Part shown: one piece after another, positions 1-7,557 of the stretch
Position numbering within the stretch: the stretch's first letter is position 1
Layout of the letters: each line of letters starts with the position of its first letter
DNA from: Lachnospiraceae bacterium
Lineage (GTDB): Bacteria > Bacillota > Clostridia > Lachnospirales > Lachnospiraceae
NCBI GenBank assembly: GCA_003979345.1
Contig: RYVZ01000035.1
Location: forward strand, 1 to 28,874
Length of the DNA: 28,874 nt
Direction: 5' to 3'
Program-made: the position numbers and the translations under genes
The notes under the pieces: generated by a model
What the model saw: only the letters and a program-made list of their open reading frames with translations
Database searches by the model: none
What the model was told of the DNA's origin: nothing

Positions 1-36
1 TTGTAACAAAAAGAATCCCGTATTTATGTGGGTTCT

Positions 37-53
37 GGCGTTTCGCAAACGCC
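37..53 (+). other. Stem-loop upstream of rlmB
   Basis: A perfect 7-bp inverted repeat (GGCGTTT / AAACGCC, loop CGC) lies about 30 bases before the rlmB start. It has no T-run, so it is not a clear terminator. It could belong to the end of a gene left of the window or to the rlmB leader. Nothing else is recognisable in the first 83 bases. Confidence 0.3.
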
Positions 54-83
54 TATAACGCAGGCAGGAAGAAAGGAGCTGAC

Positions 84-827
84 ATGAGTTACTCGGAATT
101 TACGATAGAAGGAAGAAACGCCGTGCTGGAGGCATTTCGCTCGGGCAAAACCATAGACAAGCTTTATGTACTGGACGGCTGTCAGGACGGTCCCGTTCTT
201 TCCATTAAACGGGAAGCCAAAAAGCAGGATACTCTGCTAAAATATGTGACGAAAGAGCGCCTGGACCAGCTTTCCGGGACAGGAAAGCATCAGGGCGTGA
301 TCGCGGTCGCGGCGGCGTATGAATATGCTTCGGTAGAAGAGATTCTGGCGAAGGCAAAAGAAAAAAACGAGCCGCCGTTTGTTTTTTTGCTGGATAATAT
401 CGAGGATCCGCACAATCTTGGCGCAATCATCCGCACCGCAAACCTTGCGGGCGCACACGGCGTCATTATCCCGAAAAACCGCGCGGTCGGACTGACGGCG
501 ACGGTTGCGCGCACTTCGGCGGGCGCACTGAATTATACGCCGGTCGCGCGTGTGACCAACCTTGCCAAAACCATTGAGGACTTAAAAAAAGAAGGACTTT
601 GGTTTGTCTGTGCCGATATGGACGGAGAGATCATGTACCGGCAGAATCTGACAGGACCGATCGGACTTGTGATCGGCAGCGAGGGTGAGGGCGTCGGCAG
701 ACTGGTGAAAGAGAAATGTGATTTTACGGCGTCCATTCCGATGAAGGGCGATATTGATTCGCTGAACGCATCGGTTGCGGCGGGCGTGCTTGCTTATGAG
801 ATCGTCAGACAGCGGCTTGGCATGTGA
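84..827 (+). CDS. rlmB: 23S rRNA (guanosine-2'-O-)-methyltransferase RlmB, SpoU/TrmH family
   Basis: A SAM-dependent 2'-O-ribose methyltransferase of the SpoU/TrmH (SPOUT knot) family, acting in the cytoplasm on 23S rRNA. The 247 residues match the usual length. An N-terminal substrate-binding domain (about 5-80, with GTGKHQGV) precedes the catalytic domain. All three SpoU motifs are visible: motif 1 NIEDPHNLGAIIRTA (105-119) with the catalytic-type Asn and Arg, motif 2 LVIGSEGEGV (195-204), and motif 3 IPMKGDIDSLNASVAAG (218-234). The start follows AAAGGAG at a good distance. In many Firmicutes the order is cysS-mrnC-rlmB-yacP-sigH; here sigH follows directly and no yacP is seen. Assignment to RlmB rather than another TrmH-like paralogue rests on this context. 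Confidence 0.92.
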   Translation: MSYSEFTIEGRNAVLEAFRSGKTIDKLYVLDGCQDGPVLSIKREAKKQDTLLKYVTKERLDQLSGTGKHQGVIAVAAAYEYASVEEILAKAKEKNEPPFVFLLDNIEDPHNLGAIIRTANLAGAHGVIIPKNRAVGLTATVARTSAGALNYTPVARVTNLAKTIEDLKKEGLWFVCADMDGEIMYRQNLTGPIGLVIGSEGEGVGRLVKEKCDFTASIPMKGDIDSLNASVAAGVLAYEIVRQRLGM

Positions 828-882
828 CAGACTTTCAAATTGCCAGACAGGTTTAGCACACTATGCCGGGAAAGGAGCGTCC

Positions 883-1512
883 ATGAAAGAGGACTATGCG
901 GGGTATACGGATGAGGAACTGATCGACCGCCTGCGGGACGGTGAGACGGATATCACGGATTATCTGATGGAAAAATATAAGAATCTCGTGCGCAGCAAAG
1001 CAAAGACCATGTTTATCCTCGGCGCGGACAATGACGATCTGATCCAGGAGGGGATGATCGGACTTTATAAGGCAGTGCGCGATTATGACAGCGGGCGGGA
1101 CGCGGGATTCCATACATTTGCGCAGCTCTGCATTACGAGACAGATGTATACGGCGGTGCAGGCATCCGGCAGGAAAAAGCATTCCCCGCTCAACTATTAT
1201 ACATCCCTTTACGCGGACGCGTATGAGACGGGCGGCGAGGAAGCGGTCAGCAGATTGTCGGAACAGCTTGCATCCGAAAGCTATGAGGGAAAAAATCCTG
1301 AAGAAATGATGATCGAGAGCGAGGATGCCAAGCGTCTGGAGCAGGAGATCGAGACGACGCTGTCGCCGTTTGAAAGACAGGTGATGGAGCTCTGTCTGAC
1401 CGGCATGGGATATATCGAGATCGCGCGCATTTTAGGAAGGACTGAGAAAGCCACGGATAACGCGCTGCAGCGCATTCGCGCAAAGCTGAGAAAGTATGCG
1501 GGAAAAGAATAG
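883..1512 (+). CDS. sigH: RNA polymerase sporulation/stationary-phase sigma factor SigH
   Basis: A sigma-70 family factor of 209 residues with regions 2 and 4 but no region 1 or 3, as in SigH/Spo0H. Region 2 (about 25-110) has the core-binding part (DDLIQEGMIGLYKAVRDYD) and the -10-reading helix (FHTFAQLCITRQM). Region 4 (about 155-209) has the helix-turn-helix (LSPFERQVMELCLTGMGYIEIA and the following RTEKATDNALQRIRAKLRKY). The reading frame stays open further upstream, but the ATG at 883 follows GGAAAGGAG, begins the normal SigH N-terminus, and avoids overlap with rlmB. In spore formers SigH drives early sporulation and competence genes. Its place beside rlmB is the conserved Firmicutes neighbourhood. 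Confidence 0.9.
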   Translation: MKEDYAGYTDEELIDRLRDGETDITDYLMEKYKNLVRSKAKTMFILGADNDDLIQEGMIGLYKAVRDYDSGRDAGFHTFAQLCITRQMYTAVQASGRKKHSPLNYYTSLYADAYETGGEEAVSRLSEQLASESYEGKNPEEMMIESEDAKRLEQEIETTLSPFERQVMELCLTGMGYIEIARILGRTEKATDNALQRIRAKLRKYAGKE

Positions 1513-1524
1513 GGATCTTGCAGA

Positions 1525-1569
1525 GCGGATAACGGGCAGGACACATAGCTGGCAAAGCGGATAACGGGC
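1525..1569. repeat. Direct repeat of GCGGATAACGGGC, two copies
   Basis: GCGGATAACGGGC occurs at 1525-1537 and 1557-1569, each followed by a GGAC-like tail, in the gap between sigH and the MATE gene. Related GCGGA/AACGGG words recur at 13495-13650 after oppF, so this may be a small dispersed intergenic repeat of this genome. Confidence 0.6.
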
Positions 1570-1592
1570 GGACGGCAGAAAGGTAAGAGATC

Positions 1593-2996
1593 ATGAATGT
1601 GGAAAAAAAGCGTCGGTTCCGGCTTTATGATAAGACAAAGATTGACTGGGAACATTTGTTATACGGGCGGCGCGCGTTATTTGCACTGCTCATTCCCGTA
1701 ATCGTCGAGCAGCTCTTAAACTCCCTGATGGGCATGGTGGATACGATGATGGTGAGCAATGTCGGCAGTGCGGCGATATCGGCGGTGTCACTTGTCGATT
1801 CTGTCAATAACCTTGTCATTCAGGTGTTTTCGGCGCTGGCTGCCGGTGCGACCATCATCTGCGCACAGTATCTCGGAAAAAAAGACCGTGAGGGCTGCAA
1901 CCGCGCGGCGGGACAGGTGTTTCTGACGGTGACGGTCATTTCCGTAGTACTGACGGTGCTCTGCATCGTATTTCGCGCGCCCTTGCTGTCTCTGGTGTTT
2001 GGAAAAGTGGAGAAGGAAGTCATGTCTGACTGCCTTGTCTACTTTTTGCTGACGGCGCTGTCTTATCCGTTCATGGCACTTTTCAGTACGGGTTCCTCGC
2101 TCTACCGTGCGGCGGGCAATTCGCGGTTTCCGATGGCAGTGTCAGTCATTTCCAATATCGGAAACGTGGCGGGGAATGCGATCTTTATTTTTGGGCTGCA
2201 TATGGGAGTGGCGGGTGCCGCGCTCTCGACATTGCTTTCCAGAGTCGTCTGCACGCTTGTGATCCTGATCGCGCTCAGAAGACCGGGTCAGGAGATCATA
2301 TTCCGAAACTATCTGCGCATCCGTCCCGACTTTCGTATCATCAGTATGGTTTTGGCAGTCGGAATACCGTCGGGGATTGAGAACGGCATGTTTCAGTTCG
2401 GAAAGCTTGCGATCCAGTCAACGGTTTCTACGATGGGAACTGCGGCGATCGCTGCGCAGGCAATGACGATCATTTTGGAAATGCTGAACGGAATCGGGGC
2501 GATCGGCGTCGGAATCGGGCTGATGACAGTGGTGGGACAGTGCATCGGCGCGGGAAGAATTGAGGAGGCGAAATATTACATTGTCAAACTGACGGTTTAT
2601 GCCGAGGTGATTTTGGCGGTAAGCTGTGCGCTGACGCTTCTGCTCACAAAACCGGTCATTCTGCTTGGCGGCATGGAGGCGGAGAGCGGCAGGCTTTGTA
2701 TGGAAATGATGATCGCCATTACGATCGTGAAGCCAATCGTGTGGGTTTTGTCCTTTATTCCGGGGTACGGTATGCGCGCAGCGGGGGATGTTGGTTTTTC
2801 AATGGTAGCGTCAAGCGCTACGATGTGGCTGTGCCGTGTGGCGCTCTGCATTTATCTCGTGAGGGCGTGGGGATTTGGACCGATGGCGGTCTGGATCGGA
2901 ATGTTTGCGGACTGGACCGTCAGGAGTATCCTGTTTGGCTGGCGTTTTGTAAGCGGGCGGTGGCTGAAGCATCAGGTACTGAAACCGGCGGCGTGA
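1593..2996 (+). CDS. MATE family multidrug/Na+ antiporter
   Basis: A 467-residue integral membrane protein with about twelve hydrophobic segments and two pseudo-symmetric halves, the length and layout of MATE exporters. Visible signatures include LIPVIVEQLLNSLMGMVDT near the N-terminus (40-62), SNIGNVAGNAIFIFG in the first half (about 188-202), the second-half start VGIPSGIENGMFQFG (about 256-270), and GAGRIEEAKYY in the second half. Members exchange cationic drugs or metabolites for Na+ or H+. The substrate cannot be read from sequence. The start ATG follows AGAAAGG. No terminator is obvious after it. It is probably a separate unit or the tail of the rlmB-sigH transcript. Confidence 0.88.
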   Translation: MNVEKKRRFRLYDKTKIDWEHLLYGRRALFALLIPVIVEQLLNSLMGMVDTMMVSNVGSAAISAVSLVDSVNNLVIQVFSALAAGATIICAQYLGKKDREGCNRAAGQVFLTVTVISVVLTVLCIVFRAPLLSLVFGKVEKEVMSDCLVYFLLTALSYPFMALFSTGSSLYRAAGNSRFPMAVSVISNIGNVAGNAIFIFGLHMGVAGAALSTLLSRVVCTLVILIALRRPGQEIIFRNYLRIRPDFRIISMVLAVGIPSGIENGMFQFGKLAIQSTVSTMGTAAIAAQAMTIILEMLNGIGAIGVGIGLMTVVGQCIGAGRIEEAKYYIVKLTVYAEVILAVSCALTLLLTKPVILLGGMEAESGRLCMEMMIAITIVKPIVWVLSFIPGYGMRAAGDVGFSMVASSATMWLCRVALCIYLVRAWGFGPMAVWIGMFADWTVRSILFGWRFVSGRWLKHQVLKPAA

Positions 2997-3152
2997 GCGA
3001 AGAACGAGGGATGAAAAAAGCAGTAATGCATGGTATCTTATATCCAAAATGATTTTGATGGTATCTATGGGGACTTATCTATGATACATGATAGATTGTA
3101 AAAAATTTGGAAATAGAAAATATTTTCTGAATCAGGATTTGTATAGATTTTG

Positions 3153-3206
3153 TTACAAGCTGCGACGCGTCGCAACTTGTAATGTGGTCACATTTTCTTG
3201 TATGAT
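3153..3206 (+). promoter_or_regulatory. Promoter with two overlapping palindromes, upstream of a broken beta-lactamase-like gene
   Basis: A near-perfect 30-bp palindrome (arms TTACAAG and CTTGTAA at the edges, TGCGA and TCGCA inside, centre CGCG) covers 3153-3182. A second one (AATGTG gt CACATT) covers 3181-3194. They overlap a plausible promoter: -35 TTGTAA at 3177-3182, 18-bp spacer, -10 TATGAT at 3201-3206. Palindromes on a -35 element are typical of repressor operators. TACA/TGTA half-sites recall BlaI/MecI operators, but the spacing is not the classical one, so the repressor is unknown. Confidence 0.5.
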
Positions 3207-3274
3207 TGCCAATGAAAAACGGGATTTGCAACGAGCAGGAGAATGGGAAATGAGTCATTACAGTGGAGCAATTT

Positions 3275-3540
3275 ATGAAAAAAGGACAATGGAGAATCGG
3301 TGCCGCAGTCTTGCTGATGGCATCTGCTTTTCTGTCGGGCGGCTGCACAGGCGGTCATAACGCAGGGACATCAGGGAAATCGAATGAAGGCGGGTCATGC
3401 TGACAGAGCAGGATGATCCGGGGGTTTTGATCTATGGAAAGACCGGAATGGGCAAGGCGCACGGGATCGTCGTTGACGCATGGTTTACCGGCTTTGCCGA
3501 AAGGGAAGACAGAATGGTCTATTTCTGCATTTGGCTCGTA
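3275..3540 (+). pseudogene. Remnant of a lipoprotein class D beta-lactamase / penicillin-binding transpeptidase, centre deleted
   Basis: Two pieces in different frames. The first (3275-3403) is a 42-residue ORF with a lipoprotein signal peptide: MKKGQWR, a hydrophobic stretch, then lipobox LSGGC. The second, in another frame from about 3397, reads LIYGKTGMGKAHG followed by DAWFTGFAE and VYFCIWL. This is the KTG box plus the W-F-x-G-F/Y-x-E block and following strand of class D beta-lactamases and related sensor or transpeptidase domains. The Ser-x-x-Lys active site and the whole middle (about 200 residues in a normal enzyme) are absent. One internal deletion with loss of frame explains this. 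The promoter and palindromes upstream survive. The family call rests on the short KTG region, so a BlaR-type or PBP-type transpeptidase is also possible. Confidence 0.6.
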
Positions 3541-3617
3541 TTTACAAAAGACTATCGACATGCAGGCTGCTTTTTCTTTGCTTTTATAAAAGCAGGCGGG
3601 ACGGAGAGTGGAGGAAT

Positions 3618-4394
3618 ATGAATAAGAAAAATATAGAAGAAGCCATATGCGGTTATCCGCCCGGAGAGGAATGCGCATTGTGCGGCGGGTGCTGCTGTAA
3701 GGAGCATGGCTGTGTCCTTGCACCGGAGGATCTGATGCGCGTGTTGTCGGGTGTAACGCCTGCTGCCGCTTCTGCGGAACCGTCCCTTGCTGTGCATCCT
3801 TTTGCTGAGGATTCTGCGGGACTGTTGTCAGCGGCACCTGCTGCCTCGGAAGCGTTCAATGCCGCGCTGCCTGCTGCCGTTGGTTCTGCGGTATCTGCAG
3901 CGCCGCTTAAAGAGCATGAAGGCGTGCGGCAGGATGTCATACCTGAGCGCGGTGCGCTTCTTGCACTTTTGCAGGATCAGGAGAAAGGTCTCTATGCGAT
4001 CGAGTATGTTTCGACGCCGCAGGGAGCCTGCTTCTATGTCAGGATGCGTCATAAATGCTATACATTCATCGGCGTGGAGGCGATGGGAGAGTGCGCTGCA
4101 CTTTGCGAAAACGGCTGCATGTTTTCTATGGAAGAGCGTCCAAAAGGAGGCAGAATGTTGAAAAGCAGCCCTGACAGGAGGTGTGTGCAGCATTACACGG
4201 CACGGCAGATTGCTGCGGATTGGGAACCGTATCAGGAGCTGCTTTCGGGAATTTATCGGGAGTACGCTGTGCGCATGAGGGATGACGGAACCTTCGACCG
4301 CTGTGACGAGGACTATTTTGCATGGCTGAGAGAAACGCGCTGCTCACAGCGCAAATCCGGAGCGGAAAACGCTTGCATCAGCGTTTCCGAATGA
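3618..4394 (+). CDS. Cysteine-cluster protein (YkgJ-like) with an Ala-rich insertion
   Basis: A 258-residue protein starting at the ATG after GTGGAGGAAT; the frame is open upstream, but that part overlaps the broken beta-lactamase remnant. The N-terminus has a dense cysteine motif (ECALCGGCCCKEHGC, about 18-32) followed by LAPEDL. More cysteines come later (GACFY, HKCY, ECAALCENGC, RRCVQHY). This arrangement resembles YkgJ/Fli B-like zinc or iron-sulfur cluster families, whose members are mostly uncharacterised. Residues about 43-105 are a low-complexity Ala/Pro/Ser-rich insert between the first Cys cluster and the rest, probably a disordered loop. Function cannot be assigned. Confidence 0.7.
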   Translation: MNKKNIEEAICGYPPGEECALCGGCCCKEHGCVLAPEDLMRVLSGVTPAAASAEPSLAVHPFAEDSAGLLSAAPAASEAFNAALPAAVGSAVSAAPLKEHEGVRQDVIPERGALLALLQDQEKGLYAIEYVSTPQGACFYVRMRHKCYTFIGVEAMGECAALCENGCMFSMEERPKGGRMLKSSPDRRCVQHYTARQIAADWEPYQELLSGIYREYAVRMRDDGTFDRCDEDYFAWLRETRCSQRKSGAENACISVSE

Positions 4395-4523
4395 TGAGAG
4401 CACACGTATTAAAATATACAAGCAGGAGTTCCATAACAGATCATATTGAATAAAATCCATCAAAAATAAAAAAATTTGAATAAATTTTGGGAAAATTTTG
4501 TAAAATTTGCCTGCCCGCAAAGA

Positions 4524-4552
4524 TTGACAACCACGGGCAAATGCTGTAATAT
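4524..4552 (+). promoter_or_regulatory. Sigma-A promoter of the opp operon leader
   Basis: Consensus -35 TTGACA (4524-4529), exactly 17-bp spacer, -10 TAATAT (4547-4552). Transcription should start near 4559, giving a leader of about 230 nt before oppA. It is the best promoter in the 395-base gap between the Cys-cluster gene and oppA. Confidence 0.8.
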
Positions 4553-4585
4553 ACTTTTTGTTGATTCGTGTTGTAGGAACTGCAT

Positions 4586-4621
4586 ATTCAAATAAAATCA
4601 AAGATTCAAATAAAATCAAAG
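4586..4621 (+). repeat. Perfect tandem 18-bp repeat in the opp leader
   Basis: ATTCAAATAAAATCAAAG occurs at 4586-4603 and again at 4604-4621 without mismatch. The second copy can pair with the bases just after it (AATAAAATC with GATTTTATT, 9 bp, loop AAA). It lies between the promoter and the leader terminator-like hairpin. Confidence 0.8.
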
Positions 4622-4643
4622 ATTTTATTGTAAAACTGGCATA

Positions 4644-4677
4644 AAGGGGTGCACGCGGGAGACGTCATCCCTTTTTT
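4644..4677 (+). terminator. Terminator-like hairpin inside the opp leader (attenuator or sRNA end)
   Basis: AAGGGGTG (4644-4651) pairs with CATCCCTT (4666-4673), an 8-bp stem with one G-U; an inner ACG/CGT can pair too. A run of six T follows (4672-4677). This is an intrinsic terminator about 120 nt after the promoter and about 110 nt before oppA. A second hairpin follows (AAGACC / GGTCTT, 4688-4706). Either the opp operon is attenuated here, or a small RNA of about 120 nt ends here. No known riboswitch or T-box was recognised. Confidence 0.65.
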
Positions 4678-4790
4678 AGAAATTTCGAAGACCGGGGGAT
4701 GGTCTTAGTGATGATCCGGATGGGAAGCGCAATTTTATGCATGCCGGTGACGGTACTGCGGCACGGAATTAGGTAAAGGAGGAGAATTTT

Positions 4791-7346
4791 ATGAAGAAAA
4801 GATTGATTTCGCTTCTCCTTGCATCCGCAATGGTTGTATCACTGGCAGCCTGCGGCGGCAAGGATGACAAACCGGCGGGAAATGATGTTACGCCCGGTGC
4901 AGAGACGACACCTGCGGATGACACACAGCCGGGAGATGACGGCGAAAACACAACGCCGCCTGCAGATGAGAATGCATCGTACACCTATAATACGTCGTCG
5001 CAGGCATTCCCGACGAACTGGAGCCCGGCGCTTCAGCAGACGAATGAGGATCAGTTGCTGCTTCAGTATCTGGAGGCGCCGCTGTATGCGTTTGACTACA
5101 ACGACACCATGGACGGATATAAGCTGGTTCCCTGCGCGGCAGCAGGCGAGCCGACCGATGTGACGGCTGACTATGTCGGACAGTGGGGCATTGAGGAGGG
5201 CGATACCGCCCGCGTATGGAGCTTCCCCCTGCGTGAGGACGTAAAATGGGAAGACGGCACGCCGATCACGGCGCAGGATTATTTGAGAAGCGCGCAGCTC
5301 ATGCTCGATCCGGTTGCGAAGAACCATCGTGCGGATCAGTTTTACGCAAGTTCCTTAAAGGTTGTAAATGCAAAGAATTATCTGTATGCAGGACAGCATG
5401 CATACTTAAATCCGATGATCGTCAATATGACGGATGATGAATATATCCCGGTTGACAGCTTTGAGGTCAATGAGGACGGTCTGCTTACCGCGGACGGCAA
5501 GGATTTTGCACTTGACCTGAATACAGGCTCCTCATGGGGCGGTGCGCTCGGTGATTACTACGAAGAGGGCATGTATGTCAATGCAGACGGCGTGGATGTA
5601 TATGCGGAGATCATTGAGCCGAATGCCAACGCGGACGGCATGGTTCCCGTTACACAGGAGATCTATGATGCGGTCAGCCTCTGCATCGCACAGCTTCACG
5701 GTTACGCGGATGCGGACGCTTATGCGGCTGATGCAGGCGACTATGCGTATTTAGAGGCGCAGGAGATGATGAACTACGGCGAGAGCTATGAAGAGATGGA
5801 TTTCTCCGAGGTCGGCTTTGCAGCACCTTCCGATTATGAGCTTGTCATTGCGTTGGACAATCCGCTTGAAGGCTTCTATCTCCGCTATGCGTTTACGAAC
5901 GGCTGGTTGTTAAAGGAAGATTTGTATTTGAGCTGTGAGAGCGTTGTGGACGGCGTGTATACGAACACCTACGGTACCTCCGCTGAGACGACGATTTCCT
6001 ACGGGCCTTATAAGCTGACTTCTTTCCAGCAGGATAAAGAGTATGTTCTTGAGAGAAATGAGAACTACTTTGATCTTGAAGGCAAGTATCAGACAACCAG
6101 GATCGTGGTGAAATGTGTTGCCGAGGCAGCGACGAGACTTCAGATGTTCTTAAACGGAGAACTGGATATTTACGGTCTGACTTCTGAAGATATGGAAAAC
6201 TACGCGACGAGCGATTACACCTATTATGCGACGGAGGCTTCCACGTTCTTCGTAGCAATGAACCCGGATCTGGATGCGCTTGCAGCCAATCAGGCGGCAT
6301 TGGGTGATAACTTCAATAAGACGATCCTTACGGTAAAGGAATTCCGCCAGGCGCTTTCTTATTCGCTTGACCGTGCGTCCTTCGCACTGGCAACGGCGCC
6401 GACGAACTCTCCTGCATTTGGTGTTTACTCGAACCTGATCATTTATGATCCTGAGGTTGGTTCGACTTACAGAAGCACGGATGAGGCAAAGCAGGTGCTG
6501 GTAGACTTCTGGGGACTTTCCGAAGACATCGGCGAAGGTAAGCTCTATGAGAATATGGATGATGCGATCGATTCTATCACGGGCTATAACCTTGAGATGG
6601 CAAGAGAGAAGTTCAACGAGGCATATGATATTGCAAAAGAGCAGGGTCTCATCGATGATGATGATGTGATCCAGTTGATGATCGGTATTCCGAACGGCGA
6701 GTCCAATTTCTACAAGAAGGGCAATGAGTTCCTTGTAAACTGCTGGACAGAGGCAGTTGTCGGCACGCCGTTTGAAGGCAGACTGACCTTTGCGCTGAAT
6801 GATACGTTAGGAAACGGTTTCGGTGCGGCGATGAGAAATAATGAAGTAGATATCTTATTCGGTGTCGGCTTTACCGGAAGCGCACTTGATCCGTACAACC
6901 TGATTCAGTGCTATACGACTGATGAGAACTTACGTTATAATACGTGCTGGGATTCCGCACATGATATGCTGACGATCAACCTGAGCGGTAAAGACTGGAC
7001 AGCATCCGTTGCTGACTGGACTTACACGATCAGCGGCGAGCACATTACGATCACGGATGCGGACGGCAATACGGAGGAGTTTTCCGCAGGCGTAACGGAT
7101 GATAATTCGCAGGAGCGTTTTGAGATCCTTGCAGCACTTGAGGGCGCTGTGCTTGAGAGATACGAGCTTCTTCCTCTGATCGACGATTCTTCAGCAGAAT
7201 TGAAGAGTATGAAGATCAACTTTGCAACGGAGGAATATGTATTCGGTATGGCATTCGGCGGTGTCGAGTACTACACCTACAACTACACGGATGATGAGTG
7301 GGCAGCATTCGTTGCGGAGCAGGGCGGAACCTTAACTTACAACTAA
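4791..7346 (+). CDS. oppA: Peptide ABC transporter substrate-binding lipoprotein (SBP family 5), oversized
   Basis: The extracellular, lipid-anchored receptor of the transporter encoded downstream. It has a lipoprotein signal peptide with lipobox LAAC (Cys21), then an acidic Thr/Asp/Pro-rich linker (about 22-62). The SBP_bac_5 body follows, with the family hallmark VWSFPLREDVKWEDGTPIT and the next helix AQDYLRSAQLMLDP. At 851 residues it is far longer than the usual 520-600. The extra length is in Asp/Tyr-rich stretches around 190-330 and a C-terminal region. The start follows AAAGGAGGAG. A leader with a terminator-like hairpin precedes it and a strong stem-loop separates it from oppB. Peptide specificity is inferred from family and operon. 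Confidence 0.88.
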   Translation: MKKRLISLLLASAMVVSLAACGGKDDKPAGNDVTPGAETTPADDTQPGDDGENTTPPADENASYTYNTSSQAFPTNWSPALQQTNEDQLLLQYLEAPLYAFDYNDTMDGYKLVPCAAAGEPTDVTADYVGQWGIEEGDTARVWSFPLREDVKWEDGTPITAQDYLRSAQLMLDPVAKNHRADQFYASSLKVVNAKNYLYAGQHAYLNPMIVNMTDDEYIPVDSFEVNEDGLLTADGKDFALDLNTGSSWGGALGDYYEEGMYVNADGVDVYAEIIEPNANADGMVPVTQEIYDAVSLCIAQLHGYADADAYAADAGDYAYLEAQEMMNYGESYEEMDFSEVGFAAPSDYELVIALDNPLEGFYLRYAFTNGWLLKEDLYLSCESVVDGVYTNTYGTSAETTISYGPYKLTSFQQDKEYVLERNENYFDLEGKYQTTRIVVKCVAEAATRLQMFLNGELDIYGLTSEDMENYATSDYTYYATEASTFFVAMNPDLDALAANQAALGDNFNKTILTVKEFRQALSYSLDRASFALATAPTNSPAFGVYSNLIIYDPEVGSTYRSTDEAKQVLVDFWGLSEDIGEGKLYENMDDAIDSITGYNLEMAREKFNEAYDIAKEQGLIDDDDVIQLMIGIPNGESNFYKKGNEFLVNCWTEAVVGTPFEGRLTFALNDTLGNGFGAAMRNNEVDILFGVGFTGSALDPYNLIQCYTTDENLRYNTCWDSAHDMLTINLSGKDWTASVADWTYTISGEHITITDADGNTEEFSAGVTDDNSQERFEILAALEGAVLERYELLPLIDDSSAELKSMKINFATEEYVFGMAFGGVEYYTYNYTDDEWAAFVAEQGGTLTYN

Positions 7347-7392
7347 ATTTCTCTGGACGGATCAGCTTTTGGCTGAAACGGTAGAAGAGATC

Positions 7393-7446
7393 ATACAAAC
7401 CTTAGCCGGAAGGGCGGCGTGCCGCTCTTCCGACCTTTGGTTGTAT
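7393..7446 (+). ncRNA. Strong stem-loop between oppA and oppB (mRNA stability/processing element)
   Basis: The core stem 7407-7418 / 7421-7432 pairs along 12 positions with one G-U; a 4-nt loop with 11 pairs is realistic. It is extended by outer pairing of ATACAaACC (7393-7401) with GGTTGTAT (7439-7446). No T-run follows, so it is not a typical terminator. Such hairpins often stabilise the binding-protein mRNA relative to the permease mRNA. The gap oppA-oppB is 211 bases and holds no gene. Confidence 0.55.
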
Positions 7447-7557
7447 ATAGGAAATGGCGGATGGTTGTGTTTAGACCGGGGTGCTGAAAAGCGGAGATCA
7501 GGAACGCAGATTGTTCAGCAGCGCTGTCTGAATACAAAGAAGGAGTGGAGGAAAGCG

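Noticed and set aside
3088..3360. 90-codon ORF through the palindrome region
   Set aside because: Overlaps promoter and palindromes, has no ribosome site, and the lipoprotein signal in another frame is the better reading.
3397..3621. Independent 74-aa gene
   Set aside because: Its first part is the KTG end of a beta-lactamase-like domain without the rest; treated as part of a pseudogene.
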